DNA of 10,310 bases, taken from NCBI GenBank assembly GCA_003563755.1, contig PWUB01000300.1, positions 1 through 10,310 of the forward strand. The letters run 5' to 3'. Numbering within the stretch: position 1 is the stretch's first letter; each line of letters starts with the position of its first letter. The notes beneath the pieces are model-generated. The model was given only the letters and a program-made list of their open reading frames with translations, ran no database searches and was not told where the DNA came from. The DNA comes from Clostridia bacterium (lineage in GTDB: Bacteria > Bacillota_E > SLMV01 > PUMD01). Of this stretch, positions 1 to 6,900 are shown piece after piece. The position numbers were made by a program, and so were the translations under genes.

Positions 1-102
1 CAGGTGAGTTCAAACTTCCATTTTTCCCTGTGAAGTGTCGGCTCTGAAAAGAGGACCTGCTGGAGGCAATGAGGATCCCGGGAGACCGGCACGGCGCATC
101 GT

Positions 103-161
103 GGAAGGTCACTCCCCAAGAGCCGTCACTGTTTCCTCGGCTCAGGGAGTGAGGACCTTCC
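103..161. repeat. Long imperfect inverted repeat (hairpin)
   Basis: Three stacked stems are visible. GGAAGGTC (103-110) pairs with GACCTTCC (154-161). After a 3-nt bulge on the right (151-153), ACTCCC (111-116) pairs with GGGAGT (145-150). After a small internal loop, GAGCCG (120-125) pairs with CGGCTC (138-143), leaving a 12-nt loop. That gives 20 base pairs in 59 nt. No U-tract follows on either strand, so it is not a canonical intrinsic terminator. It may be a structured RNA element or a repeated palindrome. Confidence 0.6.
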
Positions 162-189
162 AAAGCCATCTTCGGGCTGACATTTCAGA

Positions 190-231
190 CCGCCTGTTCA
201 GCTCAGCTGTGCCGGGTTGGCTGACAGGCGG
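190..231 (-). terminator. Hairpin just past the DUF4349 stop (possible terminator)
   Basis: CCGCCTG (190-196) pairs with CAGGCGG (225-231), and TCAGC (198-202) pairs with GCTGA (220-224). One T is bulged and the loop is about 17 nt. It begins about 18 nt beyond the stop codon of the minus-strand DUF4349 gene, where a terminator or 3'-end-stabilising hairpin would be expected. A run of U does not follow, so factor-independent termination is doubtful. Confidence 0.35.
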
Positions 232-249
232 GCTCAACTCTGCCGAGAT

Positions 250-1161
250 CTACTCCAGACTCTTACCCCTGGAGCGGAGGGCGCGGACTCCGAACCACAG
301 CAGCAAGATCAGAACGATTGCCGTCACCAGTGCCGGCAGTGCCGTGACAAAGGCGATGGTGGCATTGCCCGTCACATTGAGGACCAGGTTGATTCCGCGA
401 ATCAGGGCCCCGGTCAGACGGGGGCCGAAGTTGTCAAAACCCATGGCCGAGATGGCGGCCGTGGGCAGGGTCTGGTGCCGGATCTCGATGCGAAAAGTGG
501 AGTAGGAAACGCGGTCTTCCAGGTAGCGGAGCCGTCCCTGGAGGGATTCGATCTGCCCCCTGATGTCGGTGAGGTGTCTGCGCACCGCCAGCATGTCCTC
601 CACCGTTGCGGCTTCCTCCAGAATGCGGCGAAGAGCCTCCTCCTCGCTCCTGAGGTTATCGAGCCGGGCGTTCAGGTCGATATATTCCTCGGTGACATCG
701 GTGCTCCACATCCGGCTGTATGTGACCACGCCCATGTCCAGCAGGGTTGACCGGACCGCATCAAAGTGTTCTGCGGGGACCCGGGCGGTGATCTCTATCC
801 GGGTGCGGGCTTCTCCAACCTGCCACTGGTTGGCATCGCTGATGTAGCCGCTGTGCTCATCGATCAGGTCAATCACCCTCTGCATGGACTCCTCCGGAGA
901 GGGCACTTCCAGGGTGATGTTGGCATTGAGAATCACCTTCTGTGAATCTTCCTGGTGGGCAGCCATCTGCACAGAAATGGCGCGGGCCTCATCGGCATCT
1001 CCGGCCGAGATTGCCTGCCACTCCTCGGCTCTGGGGGCGGCTGCCGGTTCGGCCACATCGTGATCGGCCATCTCCTTGGGCATCCTTGGCGCTGCACAGC
1101 CGGCGACGATGAACATCAGAAGCAGGAAAACTAACAGATACCTGCCCGTTCGCATGTGCAT
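250..1161 (-). CDS. DUF4349-family lipoprotein with C-terminal membrane helix
   Basis: This 303-residue protein has a lipoprotein signal peptide: basic N-terminus, hydrophobic core at residues 8-20, and lipobox VAGC with the lipidated cysteine at 22. A Pro/Ala/Glu-rich linker follows to about 72. Residues 75-228 fit DUF4349: a beta/alpha segment, then a heptad-rich coiled coil at about 158-220, ending in a short beta segment. A hydrophobic helix at 268-292 is followed by a basic C-terminus, which should lie inside the cell. The protein is therefore probably anchored at both ends with the coiled coil outside. The molecular function of the family is unknown to me; an envelope role is inferred. 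The start at 1161 is preferred over 1206 because GAGAGGGG lies just upstream and the signal peptide begins there. A second ATG lies two codons further in. It is downstream of, and possibly cotranscribed with, the AI-2E-family gene, 70 nt away. Confidence 0.88.
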   Translation of the reverse strand: MHMRTGRYLLVFLLLMFIVAGCAAPRMPKEMADHDVAEPAAAPRAEEWQAISAGDADEARAISVQMAAHQEDSQKVILNANITLEVPSPEESMQRVIDLIDEHSGYISDANQWQVGEARTRIEITARVPAEHFDAVRSTLLDMGVVTYSRMWSTDVTEEYIDLNARLDNLRSEEEALRRILEEAATVEDMLAVRRHLTDIRGQIESLQGRLRYLEDRVSYSTFRIEIRHQTLPTAAISAMGFDNFGPRLTGALIRGINLVLNVTGNATIAFVTALPALVTAIVLILLLWFGVRALRSRGKSLE

Positions 1162-1231
1162 GGTTTTCCCCTCTCTCTGCTGAGGCTTTAATACATTGAG
1201 ACGCAAATCGGGGTTGAAAGTTCCCGCGGCC

Positions 1232-2257
1232 TCAGACCAGGTGTTTGAGTATGATCCTGATCACGGCCGCAGTCGGTACGCCGAGCAACAGGCCCGGCAG
1301 GCCCATCAGGGCTCCCCCTGCCATGACGGCGAAGACGACGGCCAGGGGATGAAGCCCCGTCTTTTTGCCCAGGATCCGGGGGGATATGACCAGACTCTCG
1401 AACTGCTGCAGCAGTAAGTAGCTGACCGCGACCTTCACTACGAGGTTCCAGGAGGTGAAGGCGGCCACGGCGATTGCGGGTATGGCCCCGATGAAGGGGC
1501 CGAAGTAGGGTATGAGGTTGGTCAGGCCGGCCACCAGACCCAGCAGCAGGTAGAACCGCACTCCGAGGAGGGCGAGGATCGCAGCCGCTGCCCCCCCGAT
1601 GATGACAGAGACCAGGAGGTAGCCGTGCAGGAATCCGGACAGGACCTCGTTGACATCATCGAGAAGGGCGATCAGGCTCTGCCGGTATCTTCCGGGGATC
1701 AACGCGTCGAACTTGCAACGCAGTTCTTTCGCGTCTCTGAGGAGATGGGCGGCCAGGAGGGGAGCCAGCAGTACGCTGATCAGGTTGCCAAAAATGAGGG
1801 TCGCCCAGGATATGATGAGGTCCAGATTGGTCAGACGCTGTTGCAGCCCGAGCAGTGCCCGGCTCAGAGTTCTGCCGGCGGTCTCTCGCAGTATCGCCGG
1901 AGGGATTATGTGGGAGTACTGGCTTTCCAGCTGGGCGAGGAATTGCTGTATGCGAAATATGTACCAGGGGATGTTTGCCGCCAGCCGCACGGTCTCTGCA
2001 AGAACGCGGGGTACGATGAAGAGCAGGGCATAGGTTGTGATGACCCCCAGGAAGGTGAATGTGACGGCGATTGCCTGCCCCCGGGTCAGACCCTGTTTTT
2101 CACCGAAGGTTACCACGGGGTTCAAGATGTAGGCGATCAGCACGGCAAGGAAGAAGGGGGTCAGGGCGGTGCGTACCAGGTAGAGCAATGCCAGAAGCGC
2201 CATGACAACGAGCAGAAAAATGGTGGTCCTTGCAGTTTGACCCGGTCTTTTCTTCAA
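1232..2257 (-). CDS. AI-2E family transporter (PerM/YhhT-type membrane protein)
   Basis: This 341-residue polytopic membrane protein has the typical length and layout of the AI-2E/PerM (formerly UPF0118) family. A hydrophobic pair lies at about 12-48, another helix at 61-83, a more polar amphipathic segment at about 90-145, and a hydrophobic C-terminal half follows. Family hallmarks are NLIPYFGP at 247-254, ISPRILGKKTGLHPL at 291-305, and the glycine-rich GLPGLLLGVP near 319-328. Members have been linked to autoinducer-2 export, Na+/H+ antiport or envelope stress; the substrate here cannot be told, so the name is only a family label. The start is TTG at 2257, supported by GGAGG seven nt upstream. 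A good promoter lies just upstream (2291-2319). Confidence 0.9.
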   Translation of the reverse strand: MKKRPGQTARTTIFLLVVMALLALLYLVRTALTPFFLAVLIAYILNPVVTFGEKQGLTRGQAIAVTFTFLGVITTYALLFIVPRVLAETVRLAANIPWYIFRIQQFLAQLESQYSHIIPPAILRETAGRTLSRALLGLQQRLTNLDLIISWATLIFGNLISVLLAPLLAAHLLRDAKELRCKFDALIPGRYRQSLIALLDDVNEVLSGFLHGYLLVSVIIGGAAAAILALLGVRFYLLLGLVAGLTNLIPYFGPFIGAIPAIAVAAFTSWNLVVKVAVSYLLLQQFESLVISPRILGKKTGLHPLAVVFAVMAGGALMGLPGLLLGVPTAAVIRIILKHLV

Positions 2258-2264
2258 TAGCGGC

Positions 2265-2269
2265 CCTCC
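2265..2269 (-). promoter_or_regulatory. Shine-Dalgarno GGAGG fixing a TTG start
   Basis: On the minus strand GGAGG is separated by 7 nt from the TTG at 2257. This supports the unusual TTG start of the AI-2E-family gene, since no ATG or GTG with a comparable site is present nearby. Confidence 0.7.
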
Positions 2270-2290
2270 AGCTGGGAACTTGCTCTCTCA

Positions 2291-2319
2291 ATTATCGCAT
2301 CTGATGGCAAGGCCTTCAA
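2291..2319 (-). promoter_or_regulatory. Sigma-70-type promoter for the AI-2E/DUF4349 genes
   Basis: On the minus strand, TTGAAG (2319-2314) is followed after exactly 17 nt by GATAAT (2296-2291). These match the -35 and -10 consensus at 4 and 5 of 6 positions. Transcription would start about 25-30 nt upstream of the TTG start codon. It points away from the LexA-controlled promoter in the same intergenic region. Confidence 0.55.
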
Positions 2320-2356
2320 TCAGGCCTGTATTCCTCTATTTACCGGCCCCCTATTC

Positions 2357-2385
2357 TTGACTTGAGTCGCCCAGGGAAATATCAT
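2357..2385 (+). promoter_or_regulatory. Sigma-70-type promoter of the imuB-dnaE2 operon
   Basis: TTGACT (2357-2362) and TATCAT (2380-2385) are separated by 17 nt; each matches consensus at 5 of 6 positions. The predicted start, near 2392, falls inside the LexA box, so bound repressor would block the initiating polymerase. An alternative -10, CATAAT at 2383-2388, would need a less favourable spacing of 15 or 20 nt from the available -35 candidates. Confidence 0.6.
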
Positions 2386-2388
2386 AAT

Positions 2389-2402
2389 AGAACAGATGTT
2401 CG
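2389..2402. promoter_or_regulatory. LexA (DinR-type) SOS operator
   Basis: AGAACAGATGTTCG has perfect GAAC-N4-GTTC half-sites and fits the Bacillus DinR consensus CGAACRNRYGTTYG at all but the first position. It lies immediately downstream of the -10 element, overlapping the expected transcription start, 18 nt before the imuB start codon. Its place in front of DNA-damage polymerase genes makes SOS control by LexA very likely. The GAAC-N4-GTTC form is used in Bacillota and Actinomycetota rather than the CTGT-N8-ACAG form of gamma-proteobacteria. Confidence 0.85.
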
Positions 2403-2408
2403 ATTGGG

Positions 2409-2415
2409 AAGGTGA
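2409..2415 (+). promoter_or_regulatory. Shine-Dalgarno AAGGTGA deciding the imuB start
   Basis: AAGGTGA complements the 3' end of 16S rRNA and lies 5 nt before TTG at 2421. The upstream in-frame GTG at 2412 sits within this site and so has no usable spacing. TTG 2421 is therefore the better start; it also gives an N-terminus aligning closely with DinB-type proteins. Confidence 0.6.
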
Positions 2416-2420
2416 GCTCC

Positions 2421-3695
2421 TTGGGGGTCCTGCACATTCAGCTGGACGGTCTATATGCGGGTCTGCAGAAGAGGCGCCGGCCTCACCTGGAAACGAAACC
2501 TCTGCTGATGGTCAGCAACGACAGGGTGGTCGACTTCTGTGCCAGGGCCAGGGTCCGGTCCGTGAAAAGGGGTGTGTCTGCCGCGCATGCAAAAAATTCT
2601 GTTCCCGGGGCTGTCGTCCTGGATCTTGATGTCAAGAGCTACGGACCCGAGCTGGAGCTGCTGCCCCGCCTGAGCTCGGGGGTCACGCCCCAGGTGGAGG
2701 CGGCTGCTCCCCATCGGGTGTTTCTGCAGCTCACCCCGAGGGAGGATCCCGAGGCGACACTGCATCGTGTGCGAAAGGGCATTCCCCCCGGATGTGGGCA
2801 CCGGTTGCTGGCCGGCTATGGTGCCAACAAACTCCTTGCCCGGATCTGCGTCCTCGCGCTGGAAAGTGCAGGGTCCGGGGGAGATTTGCTGCTTTCTGGG
2901 GACGAGATGGAGGTTCGCTTGCTGAGGGTTCGACCCGGGGAGGAAGAGTCTTTTCTGCGGGACCTGCCGGTTTCCTTTTTGTGGACTCTTCCCGGGGATG
3001 TGATTGCCCGGCTGCAGAGGTTGGGTCTGAACACGATCGGAGAGGTGGCAAACATTCGGAAAGAGCTGCTCGGGAGGTATTTCGGGCCCGTCGTGGGACT
3101 GGCCGTGAGCCGGAATGCCCGGGGTGAGGATTCCACTCCCGTGGCCTGCGACTATCCGCCTCCCAGGGTGGTGTGGGATTTGGGAGTTGAATCTCTCTCT
3201 TCACGGGCCGCCGGGGAACTTCTCGCCCGGGCCTCCCACCGGCTGGCCCGGGAGTTGAGGGATCGCGGGTCCGGTGGTCTCCTCCTTGAGCTGAGCGCCC
3301 TGAGAGGTGATGGATGCTGGACGTCCAGGAAGAGACAATTTTCCCGTCCGGTGCACAGGCAGTTCTCATTGAATGCTGCCCTCACCGACCTGTGGAAGAA
3401 GATGGCGGCCGAGACCGACGATCTGGTCCGGGTCAGGGCGGAAATCTCCGGTCTCGTCCAGGAGAGAGTGATCCAGGAGACGGTGTTTTCCCGGCAGGGC
3501 CCGGGCCGACGGGAGGATTTACTGGACCTCCTGGAGGATCTCAACCGCAAATATTCGGGCAGGACCCTGTTCTGGGGAGAGCATCTTCCCGTCAGCTACC
3601 GGGAGGAGAGACTGTCCTTTTGGGATCCGGTCCGTAGGAGGGGTGATGAAGGTGGGACTGCTGATGGAGGAGAAGATAAAAGTCTACTGTTCTGA
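2421..3695 (+). CDS. imuB: ImuB-like, catalytically inactive Y-family polymerase homolog
   Basis: This 424-residue protein has a Y-family (DinB/ImuB) fold. The N-terminus GVLHIQLDGLYAGLQ (2-16) aligns with the DinB palm motif IIHVDMDCFFAAVE, but the catalytic aspartate position holds Gln7. The second palm motif (SLDEAYLDVT in DinB) aligns with residues near 93-105, ending VFLQLT, where the acidic Asp-Glu pair is missing. Polymerase activity is thus unlikely, as in mycobacterial ImuB. A helix-hairpin-helix thumb is visible at about 187-212 (ARLQRLGLNTIGEVANI), and a little-finger-like domain spans about 250-355. Candidate clamp-binding sequences are RLSFW near 397-401 and the terminal SLLF. 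The inferred role is a scaffold linking DnaE2 to the sliding clamp in translesion synthesis. It is the first gene of the LexA-controlled operon and its end overlaps the next gene. imuB is a family-level assignment; 'DNA polymerase Y family protein' would be the cautious alternative. Confidence 0.85.
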   Translation: MGVLHIQLDGLYAGLQKRRRPHLETKPLLMVSNDRVVDFCARARVRSVKRGVSAAHAKNSVPGAVVLDLDVKSYGPELELLPRLSSGVTPQVEAAAPHRVFLQLTPREDPEATLHRVRKGIPPGCGHRLLAGYGANKLLARICVLALESAGSGGDLLLSGDEMEVRLLRVRPGEEESFLRDLPVSFLWTLPGDVIARLQRLGLNTIGEVANIRKELLGRYFGPVVGLAVSRNARGEDSTPVACDYPPPRVVWDLGVESLSSRAAGELLARASHRLARELRDRGSGGLLLELSALRGDGCWTSRKRQFSRPVHRQFSLNAALTDLWKKMAAETDDLVRVRAEISGLVQERVIQETVFSRQGPGRREDLLDLLEDLNRKYSGRTLFWGEHLPVSYREERLSFWDPVRRRGDEGGTADGGEDKSLLF

Positions 3696-3897
3696 TGACC
3701 TCCCGGAGGTCATCCTGCTGCGCGGAGAGCGGCTGCGGGTTGCGGAAGTCCTCGATATCTGGAGGGACGTGGGCTGCTGGTGGCTCGGGGAGAGGGAGAA
3801 GACCTTCTACCGCCTTGCGATTGCAAGGGGTGGAGTTTTCGAGATATATCGCACCTCGGGCGATGAATCCTGGGTTCTGTACCGGGTCTACGATTGA
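3646..3897 (+). CDS. Small DUF6504-like protein of the mutasome operon
   Basis: This 83-residue protein is rich in charged and aromatic residues, with a likely all-beta core. The section from about 18 to 80 (PEVILLRGERLRVAEVLDIW, then a WW pair, TFYRLAI and VLYRVYD at the end) resembles what I recall of DUF6504, found beside Y-family and DnaE2 polymerase genes. No catalytic motif, signal peptide or membrane segment is seen and its function is unknown. It overlaps the end of imuB by 50 nt and its stop is a few bases before the dnaE2 start, so all three are surely cotranscribed and probably translationally coupled. The start is uncertain: ATG 3646 follows AGGAGG at a tight 4 nt, GTG 3643 is too close to that site, and ATG 3664 (MEEKIKVYCS) follows AGGTG at 9 nt. 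A mutasome accessory role is inferred from position only. Confidence 0.75.
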   Translation: MKVGLLMEEKIKVYCSDDLPEVILLRGERLRVAEVLDIWRDVGCWWLGEREKTFYRLAIARGGVFEIYRTSGDESWVLYRVYD

Positions 3898-3902
3898 TCG
3901 CC

Positions 3903-6900
3903 ATGGGATTCGCTCATCTGCACACCCACTCTTTCTTCTCTTTTCTCGACGGGGGCAGCAGTGTTGAGGATCTGGTCAGGGCTGCGGCGGTCGGAGATGT
4001 GACGTCCATGGCCCTGACGGACCACGACAATGTCTGTGGGGCCGTGGATTTTCATCAGGCGGCCCGCAAGTGGGGCGTGAAGCCGATCCAGGGGGCGGAG
4101 CTCACCCTGAGAGGCGGGCATCACCTGATCGCCCTGGCCGATGGACCCCGGGGTTATTCAAACCTGTGCCGCCTGCTGACCCGGAGCCACCTGGACAGTG
4201 AACGGACCAATCCCCGTCTGGACCCAGCCCTCATCGAGGCCTTTTGCGAGGGGCTCTTCATCCTTTCCGGCTGTCGGCGGGGGGAGATCCCCTCTCTTCT
4301 GCTGCGGGGTGAATATGCACAGGCCCGGCGCCGGGCGGGTTTTTACCGGGATCTTTTGGGTGACCGATTTTTCCTGGAAATCCAGCCCGCTTTTTTGCCG
4401 GGGGACCGGGCCCTTTATCGCGCGGTCCGGGAGCTGGGAGAACAAATGGGCATTGGGGTGGTGGGCAGCAACAATGTCCACTATGCGCGAAAGGCGGATT
4501 TTCAGATCCACGATCTTGTCACCTGTGTGCGAGAGGGAAGGACCCTGAGCCAGACCTGCCGGGAGCGCCCCCTGAACGCGGAGAACTATCTCAAGGCCTC
4601 CCGCACCATGATGCGTTACTTTCGCTCTTTCCCCGAGGCGGCCAGAAACACAGAGATGATTGCTTCGGCCTGTGAACCGGCCCTGAGCCTCGGCGAACAC
4701 CGTCATCCTGCCGTTGATCTTCCCCCGGGGCTGACTGCCGAACAGCACCTGCGCCGCCTGGTGTATGAGGGGGCCCGGCACCGGTACGGGCGGGTCACGG
4801 GAAAGGTCCGGGCGCGCCTGGAGCACGAGCTGGGGATCATCGAGAAGATGGGATATTCGGAGTATTTCTTGCTGGTGGAGGATGTGGTCCGCTTTGCCCG
4901 GAGGAAGGGCATTCGTCATGCGGGGCGGGGTTCAGCAGCTGATTCTGCCGCCGCCTACTGCCTGGGCATAACCGAGGTTGATGCGGTGGAGAGGGATCTT
5001 CTGTTTGAACGGTTCATGAATCCGCAGAGGGGGGAGAGGCCGGATATTGACATAGACTTCGATGCCCGGCGCCGCGATGAGGTGGCCGAATATGTCTATG
5101 AGAAGTATGGGCATGACCACGTGGCAACAGTGGCGACATTCAACACCTTCCGGGCGCGCTCGGCGGTCAGAGACCTGGGCAAGGTAATGGAATACGACGG
5201 GGGAGACCTGGATGTCCTGGCGAAGATTCTGCCGGCGGGCAGCAGTGCCTCGGAGTGCCGCAACCTGGTGCGAAGGCTGCCAGAATTTCAGAATCTGACG
5301 GACAGGTGGGAGCGGTACGAGAAGCTGTTTGATGCTGCCGAGGCGGTGGCGCACTTTCCCCGTCACATAGGAACTCACCTGGGCGGCCTGGTGATCTGTG
5401 ATACCCCCCTGGAGAACATCACGCCCCTGCAGAGATCGGCCAGGGGCAGGTTGATATGCCAGTTTGACCGGGACGGGGTGGAGGATTTGGGCCTTCTGAA
5501 ACTGGATCTTCTGTCCCTTCGGACCATGTCCGCCGTCGACGATGCGGTCGAGATCATTCGCAGGCGGGATCCCGGTTTCGACTATGACGGGATCCCTTCG
5601 GATGATGCAGATACCTTCTCCATGATCCAGAAGGGAGAGACGATGGGGGTCTTTCAGCTCGAGAGCTCCGCCCAGCGCTCTCTTCAGTCCCGGCTGGGGG
5701 CCAGCTCCCTGGAGGACCTGATTTGTTCAGTGGCCCTGATACGCCCGGGACCGGTCAAGGGGAATATGGTTGAACCCTTCATTGCCCGACGCAGGGGAGA
5801 TGAACCGATCACCTACGTTCATCCCTCCCTGGAGCCGATCCTGGAGAAGACCTACGGGGTGGTGCTGTTCCAGGAGCAGGTGATTGAGATCGCGGTGGCG
5901 GTGGCCGGGTTCACTCCGGGAGAGGCGGATCGGCTGCGCCGGGTCATGAGTAAGAGCCGCAGGGGCGAGGAGATGGAGCAGCTGGGCAGCCTGTTTGTTG
6001 AAAAGGCCCGGGAGCGGGGGATGGACCCGGAGGTGGCGGAGACCATATTTTCCTACATGGAGGGTTATGCCTCCTACGGGTTCTGTGAGGCCCATGCTGC
6101 GGCCTTTGGGACCACAGCTTACCGGACCGCCTACCTGGTGCGTCATTACCCCGCGGAGTTTTACGCTGCCATCCTGAGCAACCAGCCCATGGGGTATTAT
6201 CCGCCGAACAGTATATGCACCGAAGCCCGCCGCCGGGGGATTGCCATCCTGCCGGTGGACATCAACCTGAGTGGGAAAAACTTCACCGTTGAGGGGGGCG
6301 GCATCAGGATCTCCCTGTCCCGGGTCAGGGGGATGGATGAGGGGTCCCTGGAGCAGATCCTCTCCAACCGCCCCTTCGCTTCCCTTGCCGGGTATCTCGA
6401 GGGAACGAAAGTAGATCGCGATATCACAGAGAACCTCATACTTTCGGGTGCTTTCACTGCCCTGGAGCCCAACCGCCGTTCTCTGTTGTGGCGGCTGCCT
6501 CCCCCCGGGCAGAGGATGAAGCGGTGGGATCCCGGTCCCGTTGAGGATGTTTGTGACTTCACCCCGGCAGAGAAGGTGTGGTGGGAGCGCCAGGTACTCG
6601 GGATCGATGCCGGGGGGCACATCATTTCCTTTTTGCGCCCGCGCCTGCAGCGCCGGGGAGTGGTCACGGTGGCGCGGGCAATGGAGGCTCCTGCGGGGCG
6701 AACGGTGCGGGTGGCGGGGGTCCTGGTGCGTCCCCGCCGTCCTCCCACCCGGAGCGGGAAGACGGTGGTGTTTCTGTCGCTGGAAGATGAGACGGGGTTG
6801 ATTGATGTGACGGTGTTTTCCCGGATCTATGAAAAATACGGCCATGTGATCTTCTCTGACAGGGTTCCCCCCCTGGTGGTGACGGGGGAGGTCCAGCGAC

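Larger units (their letters stand above)
1..249. other. Non-coding region with inverted repeats; no supported gene
   Basis: I find no credible gene here. The open frame running from about 35 into the DUF4349 gene is arginine/serine-rich and overlaps a well-supported gene antisense. What is visible is secondary structure: two separate imperfect inverted repeats, at 103-161 and 190-231, listed separately. The region lies downstream of the minus-strand DUF4349 gene. It could be that gene's 3' end, or the leader of a minus-strand gene beyond the left edge, or the 3' end of a plus-strand gene there. I could not match it to a riboswitch class by eye. Confidence 0.6.

Noticed and set aside
60..165. 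Riboswitch (cobalamin, Moco, c-di-AMP or T-box) in the left intergenic region
   Set aside because: Fragments such as TCACTGT and GGAGACCGG recall riboswitch motifs, but the ordered conserved blocks of these classes are not present on either strand.
35..505. Plus-strand open frame at the left edge
   Set aside because: It overlaps the DUF4349 gene antisense, is Arg/Ser-rich and resembles no family.
2305..2330. AAGGCCTT and CAGGCCTG palindromes in the divergent promoter region, as a possible operator
   Set aside because: These short GC palindromes partly overlap the -35 element, but they match no regulator I know and can arise by chance.
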